From Microbacterium dextranolyticum (lineage in GTDB: Bacteria > Actinomycetota > Actinomycetes > Actinomycetales > Microbacteriaceae), in contig NZ_JAFBBR010000001.1 in the NCBI RefSeq assembly GCF_016907295.1, positions 2,976,001-3,040,000 on the forward strand: DNA of 64,000 nt. The letters are read 5' to 3'. Below are positions 7,153 to 16,172 of this stretch, one piece after another. Numbering within the stretch: position 1 is the first letter of the stretch; each line of letters starts with the position of its first letter. The notes under the pieces were generated by a model. It was not told the origin of the DNA. It did not search any database and saw nothing but the letters and a program-made list of their open reading frames with translations. The position numbers and the translations under genes were made by a program.

Positions 7153-8679
7153 CTACTTCACGAGGGGGAACAGGATCGTCTCGCGGATGCCGAGCCCGGT
7201 GATGGCCATCAGCAAGCGGTCGATGCCCATTCCCATGCCACCTGTGGGCGGCATGCCGTGCTCGAGCGCGCGCAGGAACTCCTCGTCGACGCGCATCGCC
7301 TCGTCGTCACCGCGTGCGGCGAGCTTCGCCTGCTCGACGAAGCGCTCGCGCTGGATGACCGGGTCGACGAGCTCCGAGTAGCCGGTGGCCAGCTCGAACC
7401 CGCGGACGTACAGATCCCACTTCTCGACGACGCCGGGGATCGACCGGTGCTCGCGCACGAGGGGCGACGTGTCGAGCGGGAAGTCCATGACGAACGTCGG
7501 ACGCGTGAGGCCGCCCTTGACGAAGTGCTCCCACAGCTCCTCGACGTACTTGCCGTGCGTCGCGACCTTCTCGGGCACCTCGATGCCGGAGTCGGAGGCG
7601 AGGTCCTTCAGCTGGTCGAGCGGCGTGCGCGGGGTGATGCGGTGGCCGGATGCCTCCGACAGCGATTCGTACATCGAGATGCGGTCCCACTGTCCGCCGA
7701 GGTCGAACTCGGTGCCGTCAGCCCACGTGACGGTGGTCGATCCGGAGACCGCGACCGCGGCGTTCTGGATGAGCTCCTGCGTGAGGTCGGCGATGCCGTG
7801 GTAATCGGTGTAGGCCTGGTAGGCCTCGAGCATCGCGAACTCGGGGCTGTGGGTCGAGTCGGCGCCCTCGTTGCGGAAGTTGCGGTTGATCTCGAACACC
7901 CGGTCGATGCCCCCGACGACGGCGCGCTTGAGGAAGAGCTCGGGCGCGATGCGCAGGAACAGCTCCGCGTCGAACGCGTTCGAGCGCGTGACGAACGGGC
8001 GCGCCGCGGCACCGCCGTGCTGCACCTGCAGCATGGGCGTCTCGACCTCGAGGAAGTCGTGACCGGCGAAGGTCTGGCGCAGCGACGCGTTGACTCTCGC
8101 CCGGGCGATGACCGTCTCGCGGGCCTGGTCGCGCACGATCAGGTCGAGGAAGCGCGAACGCACGCGACTCTCCTCGCTCAGCTCGCTGTGCAGGTTCGGC
8201 AGCGGCAGCAGCGCCTTGGCGGCGATCGCCCAGGCGCTCACCATGATCGACAGCTCGCCCCGACGGCTCGAGATGACCTGACCGGTCACCGAGACGTGGT
8301 CGCCCAGATCGACGAGGTCCTTCCAGGCCTGCAGAGACTCGTCACCGACCTCGGCGAGCGAGACCATCGCCTGGATGCGGGCGCCGTCGCCGGACTGCAG
8401 CGAGGCGAAGCAGAGCTTGCCGGTGTTGCGGCTGAACACCACGCGTCCGGCGACCGATGCCGTGACGCCGGTCTCGGCGCCGGCGTCGAGGTCGGCGTAG
8501 CGAGCCCGGAGCTCGGCGATCGTGTCGGTGACGGGGACGGCCACGGGGTACGGGCCCCCGGCGGCATCCGTCCGCTCCGCGAGCAGACGGTCGCGCTTGC
8601 TCAGCCGGACCGCCTTCTGCTCGATGACGTCGTCTTCTGCGTCGGCAGAGACGGGGGACGCGGCGGACGGGTCAGTCAT
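7153..8679 (-). CDS. lysS: Lysyl-tRNA synthetase, class II
   Basis: 508 residues. An OB-fold anticodon-binding domain (about 70-170) is followed by the class II catalytic core: motif 1 around the ARARVNASLRQTF segment and FLEVETPML, motif 2 RVFEINRNFRNEGADSTH with SPEF, and motif 3 GMGMGIDRLLMAITG. It charges tRNA-Lys in the cytoplasm. The start at 8679 is fixed by a GAGGAG site; longer upstream reading lacks conservation. A TAGAAT -10 element lies about 30 bases upstream. The LysE-type exporter gene follows directly. Confidence 0.96.
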   Translation of the reverse strand: MTDPSAASPVSADAEDDVIEQKAVRLSKRDRLLAERTDAAGGPYPVAVPVTDTIAELRARYADLDAGAETGVTASVAGRVVFSRNTGKLCFASLQSGDGARIQAMVSLAEVGDESLQAWKDLVDLGDHVSVTGQVISSRRGELSIMVSAWAIAAKALLPLPNLHSELSEESRVRSRFLDLIVRDQARETVIARARVNASLRQTFAGHDFLEVETPMLQVQHGGAAARPFVTRSNAFDAELFLRIAPELFLKRAVVGGIDRVFEINRNFRNEGADSTHSPEFAMLEAYQAYTDYHGIADLTQELIQNAAVAVSGSTTVTWADGTEFDLGGQWDRISMYESLSEASGHRITPRTPLDQLKDLASDSGIEVPEKVATHGKYVEELWEHFVKGGLTRPTFVMDFPLDTSPLVREHRSIPGVVEKWDLYVRGFELATGYSELVDPVIQRERFVEQAKLAARGDDEAMRVDEEFLRALEHGMPPTGGMGMGIDRLLMAITGLGIRETILFPLVK

Positions 8680-8708
8680 GTCGGGCGGCTCCTCGGTATC
8701 GACCCTCG

Positions 8709-8714
8709 ATTCTA
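8709..8714 (-). promoter_or_regulatory. Putative -10 element of lysS
   Basis: TAGAAT on the minus strand, about 30 bases upstream of the lysS ATG. It implies a leader of about 20 bases containing the GAGGAG ribosome site. No clear -35 element. Confidence 0.4.
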
Positions 8715-8750
8715 TCCGGGCGACCCGGACGGTCCGCGCCCCGCACCGCG

Positions 8751-9587
8751 TCAGAGAGCGAGGTGCTTCCGCAGCGTGTCGCCCGCTGCGCGCATCGCGG
8801 CGAGCGCAGCGTCGCGCGCAGGGATGCCCGAGGGCCAGTTGACGAGCACCGCGTACGCGATCCGCCGTTCCGGCGACATGACGAGGCCCGTATCGGCGCG
8901 CACCGTCGAAATCGTGCCGGTCTTGTTCCACAGCCACACGTCGCGGTCGAAGTAGTAGTGCGCGAGCGGATCGAGGCCGAACGCGGAGGCGACCATCGAC
9001 AGGTCCATGCCCGCTCCGAGCCAGCGCTGCAGAGTGTCGGCCGACGCCGGCGACAGATCCTCGGCCCGCGCCGTGCGGGTCACGAACCTGACCAGCTCGC
9101 GTGCCGTCGCGTGCGACAGTGTGCGGGGTGCCCCAGGCGGAAGCGGCCAGCGCACGACGTCGTCGAGCGCGGATGCCTCGTAGCCGAGGCGGCGCGTGTG
9201 CTCCTGCACCAGGGGCAACCCGATGACGCGCGCCAGCGTGTTGGTGGCCGCGTTGTCGCTGACGGCGCCGATCAGCGCGGCGACGTCGTAGAGCGAGAGC
9301 TCGTCAGCCTGCAGCAGGTACCAGAGACCCGAGTTGTCCATCCACTCGACGGGGCGCCGCGTGACCCGCTCCTCGAGAGAGCGCGTTCCCTCGTCGACCT
9401 CGGTCAGCAGGCGATGCAGAAGGAAGATCTTGCCGACGCTCGCGGTATCGAGTGCCGCGTCCGGACGGTGCGAGAACACCGTTCCGCCTGTGTCTGCGTC
9501 CGCGGCGTCCAGGTCGACGGCGAGCGCAGAGACGACGAGGCCCTCGAATCTCGATTCGAGTTCCTCGAACGGCGCGAACGCGCTCAT
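8751..9587 (-). CDS. Class A beta-lactamase-fold serine hydrolase (cytoplasmic)
   Basis: 278 residues with the three penicillin-recognising motifs: S50-V-G-K53 (nucleophile serine), S110-D-N112 and K222-T-G224. No signal peptide, so it is probably cytoplasmic. I see no ExxLN omega-loop motif (the Glu166 that deacylates true class A beta-lactamases). It is more likely a peptidase, esterase or amidase than a resistance enzyme. It is the last gene of the peptide-import operon; ATG 9587 overlaps the stop of the C45 gene by 4 bases. It is paralogous to the product at 10645. Likely acts on imported peptides (inference). Confidence 0.82.
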   Translation of the reverse strand: MSAFAPFEELESRFEGLVVSALAVDLDAADADTGGTVFSHRPDAALDTASVGKIFLLHRLLTEVDEGTRSLEERVTRRPVEWMDNSGLWYLLQADELSLYDVAALIGAVSDNAATNTLARVIGLPLVQEHTRRLGYEASALDDVVRWPLPPGAPRTLSHATARELVRFVTRTARAEDLSPASADTLQRWLGAGMDLSMVASAFGLDPLAHYYFDRDVWLWNKTGTISTVRADTGLVMSPERRIAYAVLVNWPSGIPARDAALAAMRAAGDTLRKHLAL

Positions 9588-10648
9588 GCGTCCACCCGCT
9601 CGCCTCTGGCGAAGGCGCCGAGGCTCCCCCGCCACGGTTCGCCCTCGGCCTGCACGGTGACGAGGTCGGCGCCGGTGTCGACCATCGCCGTCGCCAGCGT
9701 GAACAGATCGTCGCGGAGGTTGCGCACACCGTCGGCGCGCAGCGCGCCCCATACGGCGTCGGCATCTGCCGCATTCCGCGAGACGTCCGAGAGCACCGCG
9801 AGCCGCGCGCGGCTCTCGGCCAGCCATTCGTCATCGGCGGCGACGGCGAGATCACCGCGGGCACCGTCGACGACGCGCAGGTGATTCGTGTGTCGGATGA
9901 CGCCGCCCTCCTGCATGGCGCGCACACCCGCCGCATTCTCGATGAGGTCGACGCGCCCTGCCTCGGCGTCGGCGACGTCGAAGGCGAATCCGCCTGCGCA
10001 CCCGAATCGGGTGAGTGCGTCGCGGGCCTGAGCGCCCGAGTGCTGGCGCTGCGCATGGCGGGCGACGAGATGCCGACCGCATCCGCGCAGGTCGGCGACG
10101 CGCACCGGAACGTGGTCCATCCCGAACGACAGGCCGGCAGAGGTGGTGACGAACGAGTTCGACGGGAGCATGCCCGGGTACCAGACGACGGTGATCGACG
10201 GGTCGCCCTCGATATCGAGGGTCACCAGACGCAGGAGACCGCGCAGGCCGGCATCGCCGTCTTCGTTGTGGCCGAGCACGACGGATGCGCCGTGCAACAG
10301 CGACAGGTCGCTGCAGCCGGTGCCGTCGCGTCCCAGGTCACCGCGCAGGTTCTGCGCCCACAGTTCGTCGGGCGCGATGTCCGCGCCTTCGGCGATCCAG
10401 TCGAGTTCCTGCGATTCGACCGGCAATGCCGCGCGGGTCGAGTCGGCGACGGCCGCGAATCTCTCGGCGGCGACGCCCCGCGACCGGCGCACGTTCGCGC
10501 TCCACCCGCCATCGGAGTCGGCACGTTGCGCCTCGATGAGCGCTGCGTGCTCGGCCCCGAGCGCCCGCATGACATCGGCGCGGGCGCCGCGCAGCACGGT
10601 CCATCCCATCCCGGAGACCGCATCGCGCCGTTCGATGACGACGCTCAC
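9584..10648 (-). CDS. C45-family Ntn-hydrolase (acyl-CoA:6-APA acyltransferase-like)
   Basis: 354 residues resembling peptidase C45, the family of penicillin acyltransferase. These N-terminal-nucleophile enzymes self-cleave before a cysteine. Here the candidate is G111-C112 (TGCSDLSLL), followed by the strand-turn LGHNEDGD and later VVWYPGMLPSNSF, as in the family. Residues before 112 would form the alpha subunit. It makes or breaks amide bonds on acyl-amino or peptide substrates. It sits between the two class A-like hydrolases with 4-base overlaps on both sides, so its expression is coupled to theirs. The GTG start at 10648 is set by the GTGA overlap. The substrate is unknown. Confidence 0.78.
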   Translation of the reverse strand: MSVVIERRDAVSGMGWTVLRGARADVMRALGAEHAALIEAQRADSDGGWSANVRRSRGVAAERFAAVADSTRAALPVESQELDWIAEGADIAPDELWAQNLRGDLGRDGTGCSDLSLLHGASVVLGHNEDGDAGLRGLLRLVTLDIEGDPSITVVWYPGMLPSNSFVTTSAGLSFGMDHVPVRVADLRGCGRHLVARHAQRQHSGAQARDALTRFGCAGGFAFDVADAEAGRVDLIENAAGVRAMQEGGVIRHTNHLRVVDGARGDLAVAADDEWLAESRARLAVLSDVSRNAADADAVWGALRADGVRNLRDDLFTLATAMVDTGADLVTVQAEGEPWRGSLGAFARGERVDA

Positions 10649-11487
10649 GACACCGTCCCGGCGTCACGCGGCAACCCGGTCGCATACGCCCGGATCGACT
10701 CCCCGATGGCGGCCATGGCGTCGAGCACGGGCGCCCTCAGGTCCTCGTCGATTCCGCGCCAGTTCGCGCAGACGGCGTAGGCCACCGCGCCGGCATCCGC
10801 GCTCACGTGTCCGACGTCGACCCGGGTCACCTCGGTCGTGCCGGTCTTGTGGCGCAACACGACGCGCTGGTACTCCGGGTCGAGGTGCGCCAGCGGGTCG
10901 AGGAGAAATGCGGAGGCGACCATCGAGGTGTCGGTGTCGACGCCGAGCCACGCGAGCACCTGCGCACTGACGTCCGGCGAAATGACGTCGCCGGCGCCGA
11001 GACGCCGCATCAGATCGCTCAGCTCCGCCCCGGTGCCGTGCGACGGCGTCCACGGCATCCCCTCCAGCCGTTCGTTGCGGATGTAGTCGAGAAGAGTGGT
11101 GTCGCGATAGCCGAGGTCCGTGGCGACGGCGCGCACCGCGCCCAACCCGCACAACGAGATCAGCGCGTTCGTGGCGAGGTTGTCGCTGACGGCGCCGACG
11201 AGCAGGGCGAGATCGGCGACGCCGAGCCGCTGATCGCGCATGAGGTAGAGAAGCCCGGAGTCGGCCACCCGGTGCTCGTCGGGGATATCGACGGGCTGGT
11301 CGGGTGAGAGCGCGCCGGATGCCAGGCGCGATGCGACCTCGATGAGCAGGAACACCTTGCCGACGCTCGCCGTCTCGCACACGACGTGCGGGGTGTGCTC
11401 GGCCAGGATCTCGCCGGAACGGGCATCCTCGACGCGGATCGACCATCGGACGCGATCATCCAACACGGGCAGCGCGATGCCGCTCAC
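10645..11487 (-). CDS. Class A beta-lactamase-fold serine hydrolase (cytoplasmic), second copy
   Basis: 280 residues with S41-V-G-K44, S101-D-N103 and K214-T-G216, plus the SMVASAF.LDPLAH block shared with the paralogue at 8751. No signal peptide and no ExxLN motif. The two copies flank the C45 gene, suggesting duplication within the operon with divergence of substrate. GTG 11487 overlaps the LD-carboxypeptidase stop (GTGA). The product is probably a cytoplasmic D-amino-acid-peptide hydrolase or amidase; a resistance role is unlikely because it is not exported. Confidence 0.82.
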   Translation of the reverse strand: MSGIALPVLDDRVRWSIRVEDARSGEILAEHTPHVVCETASVGKVFLLIEVASRLASGALSPDQPVDIPDEHRVADSGLLYLMRDQRLGVADLALLVGAVSDNLATNALISLCGLGAVRAVATDLGYRDTTLLDYIRNERLEGMPWTPSHGTGAELSDLMRRLGAGDVISPDVSAQVLAWLGVDTDTSMVASAFLLDPLAHLDPEYQRVVLRHKTGTTEVTRVDVGHVSADAGAVAYAVCANWRGIDEDLRAPVLDAMAAIGESIRAYATGLPRDAGTVS

Positions 11488-12476
11488 GGCGCCTGCTCCG
11501 AGCCGCGCGGGCCGGTGACCTCGATCCGCGGATCGTCCGCGTCGGCGATGAGAAGACCATCGACGTTCAGGGGCACACTGATCGCGTTCGGGTCATGGCC
11601 GAACCCGACCTCCCAGAGCACGGGGATCCCGCGCGCGCCGAAGAACTCGTCCATGAGCGGGCGGAGACCCTCGACCGGCGTGCACTCCTGCCACGAACCG
11701 AGGGCGACGGCGGTCGCCGCATCGAGCCGACCGGAGCGCTCCAGGGCGAGCAGGAAGCCGTCGAGACGATAGATCTCCTCGGCGACGTCTTCGAGGATGA
11801 GGATGCCGTCGTGGTCGGCCCCGAGCGACTCCGGTGAGCCGAGGCTTCCGGTCAGCAGCGCGAGACAGCCTCCGGTGATCCGTCCGCGCGCCGTCCCCGG
11901 CGCAAGGACCGCCGTGCGAGGCCCCGCGATGCGCCCGCCGCGCCAGGGCTCGAACAGCCAGCGGTGCACATCCCGGCGGATGATCTCCGAATCGAGGAAC
12001 ACCTGGTTCCCCGCCATGGGGCAGAACAGCGTCGGTCCCCCGATGTGGAAGCGGAAGGCCTCGTGCAGAGCCGTGATGTCGGACGATCCGGTCAGCAGCT
12101 TCGGACGTCCGTCAGGGCGAATCGCCGCCGCCGCCATCTGCACCCAATCGATCTCGTCGAGCAATCGCATGGCGCCGTATCCGCCGCCCAGGCTGACGAC
12201 GGCGGCGATCTCGGGATCGAGCCAGGCCTCGACGAGATCGCTGCGCCGCCCCGCATCCGCTCCGGCGAGGTAGGGAGCGCGCGGCGGATGCGGCTCGAGC
12301 ACGTGCGCCCCGAGCGTCACGTCCAGTCCCCAGTCGCGGTAGTGACGGATGGCCTGTGCCACCCGGTCCGCGCGGCCCGGACCCGACGGAGTGATCATCG
12401 CGACGCGATCGCCGGGCTGGAGGGGGGCGACGTCGAGATAGGCATGGCGGTCGATGCCGCCCGGCAACGCGCTCAC
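11484..12476 (-). CDS. LD-carboxypeptidase, peptidase family S66 (LdcA/MccF-like)
   Basis: 330 residues. The S66 Ser-Glu-His set is visible: nucleophile in GSSDIT (Ser132, with Ser131 also possible), Glu229 in LILEDVAE and His294 in GFGHDPNAISVPLN. The GGGYGAMRLLDEID element is also typical. The family cleaves the L-D bond of murein tetrapeptide to free D-Ala, or cleaves MccC7-type acyl-peptides. No signal peptide, so it acts in the cytoplasm on imported peptides, fitting the ABC importer encoded immediately upstream. GTG 12476 overlaps the ATPase stop by 4 bases. Murein tetrapeptide is the likely but unproven substrate. Confidence 0.88.
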   Translation of the reverse strand: MSALPGGIDRHAYLDVAPLQPGDRVAMITPSGPGRADRVAQAIRHYRDWGLDVTLGAHVLEPHPPRAPYLAGADAGRRSDLVEAWLDPEIAAVVSLGGGYGAMRLLDEIDWVQMAAAAIRPDGRPKLLTGSSDITALHEAFRFHIGGPTLFCPMAGNQVFLDSEIIRRDVHRWLFEPWRGGRIAGPRTAVLAPGTARGRITGGCLALLTGSLGSPESLGADHDGILILEDVAEEIYRLDGFLLALERSGRLDAATAVALGSWQECTPVEGLRPLMDEFFGARGIPVLWEVGFGHDPNAISVPLNVDGLLIADADDPRIEVTGPRGSEQAP

Positions 12477-14131
12477 GCCCGCGGCTCGATCGCCGCGACG
12501 GCCGACAGGAGCGTGCGGGTGTACGGATGCTGTGGCGAGAGGAGCACCTGCTCGGTCGGCCCGTACTCGACGATCTCGCCCTCGTACATCACGGCGACGG
12601 TGTCGGCGATGTTCCATGCGAGTCCCAGGTCGTGCGTGATGACGAGGGCCGACAGCCCGAGCCTGCGACGCAGCGACAGCAGCAGCGAGAGGATCTCGCC
12701 GCGCGCCGAGGCATCCAGCGAGGCGACCGGTTCGTCGGCGACGAGCAGCTGCGGGCCGACGGCGAGCGCCCCCGCGATCACCACGCGCTGGCGCTGACCT
12801 CCGGAGAGCTCCTGCGGGATCGCGTTGACGTACTTCTCCGGCGGGGTGAGCTCTGCGTCCGTCAGCGCCTGCAGCACCCGTTCGCGCTCGTCGCCGCGAT
12901 AGTGCTGCACGCGCAGACCCTCGGCGACCGACTCGTAGACGCTGAGTTTGGGGTTGAGGGCGGCCGACGGGTCCTGCAGCACCATCTGCACGTCGTGCCG
13001 GAACGCGCGCAGCGACGCGCCCCGCCGGGGCAGGTCGGTACCGCGGAAGCGGACGGTCGATCCGGCATCGGGCTGCTGGAGTCCCACGAGGGTACGGGCG
13101 AGCGTGCTCTTGCCCGATCCCGACTGACCGACCAGCGCGACGATCTCGCCGCGGTGCACCGTCAGGTCGACGCCGCGGACGGCCCTCAGCCACGTACCGC
13201 GCGCACGGTAGGTCACGGTGAGGTCCTTCGCCTCCATGACGACATCGGCCTCGCCGGGTACGTACTCGTGGACGGTCTCCGGATCGATGTCGACGGGCGC
13301 CCGGTTCGTGGCCGGGTTCATGCGGGATGCCGGATCCCCGATTTCGGGGAACGCCGCCGCGAGCTGCTGCGTGTACGGGTGGTTCGGCGCCGTGCAGATC
13401 ATGACCGACTCGCCGACCTCGACCAGCTCTCCGCCGCGCATCACGGCGATGCGCTCGCAGACGCTCGCGAGCACAGAGAGGTCGTGGCTGATCATGAGGA
13501 GCGAGATGCCCCGCTCGGTGACGAGGCGTCCGATCATGTCGAGGATCTGCTTCTGCACGATGACGTCGAGCGCCGTCGTCGGCTCGTCGGCGACCACGAT
13601 GTCGGGCTCGCACGCGAGGGCCATCGCGATCATGATGCGTTGCTTCTGACCGCCCGACAGCTCGTGCGGGTACGCATCGGCCTTCGCCGCCGGGAGGTCG
13701 ACGGCGTGCAGCAGCTCGCCGACGCGGGCCTTGCGCGCCTTCTCCGTCTTCCACTTCTCGGCGACGTGCAGCTCGAGCGCCTCGATGATCTGCTGCCCCA
13801 CCGTGCGCACGGGGTTCAGCGAGTGCATCGCGCCCTGGAAGATGATGGATGCCTCCGCCCAGCGAACGGCGCGCAGCCGCCCGAAGCTGAGCTCGGCGAC
13901 ATCCGTGTCACCGATGAGGACGCGCCCGTCCAGACGCGCGGACTTCGGCAGCAGGCGCAGCACGCTCATGGCGAGCGTGGACTTGCCCGAACCGGACTCG
14001 CCGGCGATGCCGAGCGTGCCTCCGGCGGGCAGCGTCAGCGAGACACCGCGGACAGCGGGCACCTCGCCCCGGTCGTTTCGCCCCGACGTGCGGTAGGTGA
14101 TCGAGACATCGTCGAACACGAGATCAGGCAT
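12473..14131 (-). CDS. Peptide ABC transporter, fused dual ATPase (DppD-DppF type)
   Basis: 552 residues holding two complete ABC domains. The first has Walker A GESGSGKST and signature LSGGQKQR; the second has GQSGSGKST and LSGGQRQR. Each has a Walker B (VVADEPTTALD, LVADEPVASLD). The C-terminal oligopeptide-transporter extension (HPYTQQL, HPYTRTL) follows each domain. It energises import through the two permeases encoded next door. Such fusions of DppD and DppF are common in actinobacteria. Only 3 bases separate it from the upstream permease gene. Confidence 0.94.
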   Translation of the reverse strand: MPDLVFDDVSITYRTSGRNDRGEVPAVRGVSLTLPAGGTLGIAGESGSGKSTLAMSVLRLLPKSARLDGRVLIGDTDVAELSFGRLRAVRWAEASIIFQGAMHSLNPVRTVGQQIIEALELHVAEKWKTEKARKARVGELLHAVDLPAAKADAYPHELSGGQKQRIMIAMALACEPDIVVADEPTTALDVIVQKQILDMIGRLVTERGISLLMISHDLSVLASVCERIAVMRGGELVEVGESVMICTAPNHPYTQQLAAAFPEIGDPASRMNPATNRAPVDIDPETVHEYVPGEADVVMEAKDLTVTYRARGTWLRAVRGVDLTVHRGEIVALVGQSGSGKSTLARTLVGLQQPDAGSTVRFRGTDLPRRGASLRAFRHDVQMVLQDPSAALNPKLSVYESVAEGLRVQHYRGDERERVLQALTDAELTPPEKYVNAIPQELSGGQRQRVVIAGALAVGPQLLVADEPVASLDASARGEILSLLLSLRRRLGLSALVITHDLGLAWNIADTVAVMYEGEIVEYGPTEQVLLSPQHPYTRTLLSAVAAIEPRA

Positions 14132-14134
14132 CGG

Positions 14135-15049
14135 TCACCGACTCCTCAGGGTGGGGTTGACGATGGTCTCCACGGCACGGCCGACGAGAGTGAAGGCGAG
14201 CACGACCAGCACGATCGCGAGGCCGGGGACGACGACGTACCACCAGTACCCGCTCGTGGCGGCCGAGACATCCATCGAGTTCTTCAGCACGGCGCCCCAC
14301 GACTGCTGCGTGGTGTCACCGAGCCCGAGGAAGGAGAGGGTGGATTCCGCGATGATCGCCGAGCCCACCGTGAGCGTCGTGTTCGCCAGCACGAGCGGGA
14401 GCACCGCCGGCAGCAGGTGCTTCACGATGATGTGCCCGTGCCCGGCTCCCAGCACGCGGGAGCGCTCGACATAGTCGCGCGCCTCCACCGACAGCGTCTG
14501 AGCACGCACGACACGCGCCGTGCCGGCCCACGACGTCAGACCGATCGCGATCACGATCGTCCAGACGCCCCGACTGAGCACCGAGGCCAGCACGATCGCG
14601 AGGATCAGCGAGGGAAGCACGAGGAAGAAGTCGATGACGCGCATGAGCGCCCCGCCGGCCCATCCCCGGAAGTGACCGGCGGCCAGACCCACGATCGTTC
14701 CGAGGATCATCGACATGGCCGTCGCCGCGAAGCCGACCAGCAGCGAGACCCGGGCACCCCACAGCATGCGGACCCAGAGCTCACGCCCCTGATGGTCCGT
14801 GCCGAGCGGATGCTCCCATGACGGCGGCGCGAAGCGCGGGTTGTCGATCACCTGCGTCACGTCGAGCATCGACGCGGGTGCCAGCAGGGGGGCGAGCAGC
14901 GCGAGGACGACGATGACCAGGAGGAAGACCAGGCCGACCATTCCGGCACGTTCGTGGGAGAACTCACGGCAGAACTGCGCGAAGGCACGCCCGCGGCGCT
15001 GCCACGCCATGGCCAGAGGGGAGCGGATGGAGGTCGCGGCGGTGCTCAT
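14135..15049 (-). CDS. Peptide ABC transporter permease, DppC type
   Basis: 304 residues with an N-terminal helix (about 38-60), the conserved PPSWEHPLGTDHQGRELWVR segment of the DppC/OppC family, five further membrane helices, and the EAA loop ARDYVERSRVLGAGHGHIIV that contacts the ATPase. It pairs with the DppB-type permease to form the channel. ATG 15049 overlaps the DppB stop by 4 bases. The family moves di-, oligo- or muropeptides; the substrate here is inferred from neighbours. Confidence 0.93.
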   Translation of the reverse strand: MSTAATSIRSPLAMAWQRRGRAFAQFCREFSHERAGMVGLVFLLVIVVLALLAPLLAPASMLDVTQVIDNPRFAPPSWEHPLGTDHQGRELWVRMLWGARVSLLVGFAATAMSMILGTIVGLAAGHFRGWAGGALMRVIDFFLVLPSLILAIVLASVLSRGVWTIVIAIGLTSWAGTARVVRAQTLSVEARDYVERSRVLGAGHGHIIVKHLLPAVLPLVLANTTLTVGSAIIAESTLSFLGLGDTTQQSWGAVLKNSMDVSAATSGYWWYVVVPGLAIVLVVLAFTLVGRAVETIVNPTLRSR

Positions 15050-16092
15050 GAGCGCCTCACTCTCGGGTCGAGCTGGCGGTAGACGAGATCGGCGAGCAGA
15101 TTCATCACGATGATGATCGCCGAGAAGACGACGAACGTCCCCTGCAGAAGCGGCAGGTCGGGCCCGCTGATCGCCTCGAAGGTCAGTTTGCCGAGGCCCG
15201 GCCACGAGAACACGGCCTCGACCGTGACCGCGCCCGCGATGAGCCCGCCGATGTGCATGAACACCAGGGTGACAGCGGGGAGGAGAGCGTTGGGCACGAC
15301 GTGGCGGGTACGCACGAGATCGTCGCGCAGGCCCTTGGCGCGAGCGGTGGTGATGTAGTCGGCGTTCATCTCCTCGATCACCGAGGCCCGCATCACCATG
15401 ACGTACTGCGCGTAGACGACGGCGACCATCGTCAGCACCGGCAGGACCATGTGCGAGAGGACGTCCAGCACGTCGGCGAAGCCACCGGGCGGGTCGGGCG
15501 AGGTCATGCCGCCGGTCGGGAACCAGTGCAGCGTGCCGCCGAACACCATGAGCAGCAGCAGCGCGAGCCAGAAGGTCGGTACCGACCACAGGACCAGCGA
15601 GATACCGGAGGTCACCCTGTCGAACATGCTTCCGTGGCGCCATCCGGCGCGCTGGCCGAGCCACAGCCCCAGGGCGATCGCGATGACCGCCGAGGTGCCC
15701 GTGAGCAGGATCGTGTTCCAGAAGTACTGACCGATGAGGCTCGACACCGACGTCTTGTAGACGTAGCTCTCACCGAAGTTCAGGGTGAAGACGTTGCCCA
15801 GATAGTCCCAGAACTGCTGCAGGAGCGGCTTGTCGAGACCGAGCTGCTCACGCAGCTGGGCTATCTGCTCGGCGGACATCTGGCGCTCGCGCGCGATGCG
15901 TGCGACGGGGTCACCGGGAAGGATCTTGAAGGCGAAGAAGCCGAGCAGGATCACCATGACGAGGCTGATGGCAGCCCCGCCCAGCTTCGAGCCCAGGTAT
16001 CCCCACCCGGAGCCGCCGCGCGGGCTGCTCTCGGGACCCTCCTCTTCGAGGATCACCGCCTCGGTGGGGGGAACTGTTGTCGACAACGTCAT
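15046..16092 (-). CDS. Peptide ABC transporter permease, DppB type
   Basis: 348 residues. A DppB signature follows the first helix (about 33-55): ILPGDPVARIARERQMS and LGLDKPLLQQFWDYLGN. Five more helices follow, with the EAA loop ITTARAKGLRDDLVRTRHVV. It forms the membrane pore with DppC. The ATG at 16092 has a GAGGAG site. A perfect 20-bp hairpin separates this gene from the solute-binding-protein gene, so permease output is probably lower than that of the binding protein. Confidence 0.93.
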   Translation of the reverse strand: MTLSTTVPPTEAVILEEEGPESSPRGGSGWGYLGSKLGGAAISLVMVILLGFFAFKILPGDPVARIARERQMSAEQIAQLREQLGLDKPLLQQFWDYLGNVFTLNFGESYVYKTSVSSLIGQYFWNTILLTGTSAVIAIALGLWLGQRAGWRHGSMFDRVTSGISLVLWSVPTFWLALLLLMVFGGTLHWFPTGGMTSPDPPGGFADVLDVLSHMVLPVLTMVAVVYAQYVMVMRASVIEEMNADYITTARAKGLRDDLVRTRHVVPNALLPAVTLVFMHIGGLIAGAVTVEAVFSWPGLGKLTFEAISGPDLPLLQGTFVVFSAIIIVMNLLADLVYRQLDPRVRRS

Positions 16093-16123
16093 ACTCCTCA
16101 CTCGTGTCGTCGGATCGTTCCGC

Positions 16124-16167
16124 GAGATCTGCGCGCGACGCCCGGCGGGGCGTCGCGCGCAGATCTC
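16124..16167. promoter_or_regulatory. Perfect 20-bp intercistronic hairpin, binding-protein gene to permease gene
   Basis: GAGATCTGCGCGCGACGCCC (16124-16143) is followed by a 4-base loop and its exact reverse complement (16148-16167). It begins 5 bases after the binding-protein stop. There is no U-tract, so a 3'-end-stabilising RNA hairpin (as between malE and malF) or partial attenuator is more likely than full termination. Confidence 0.8.
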
Positions 16168-16172
16168 ATGTG

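Noticed and set aside
8751..11487. Beta-lactam resistance cassette
   Set aside because: Hydrolases are unexported, lack the deacylating Glu motif, and lie in a peptide-import operon without resistance regulators.
12527..14821. 764-codon plus-strand open frame
   Set aside because: Antisense shadow of the ABC ATPase and permease genes; composition typical of GC-rich antisense frames.
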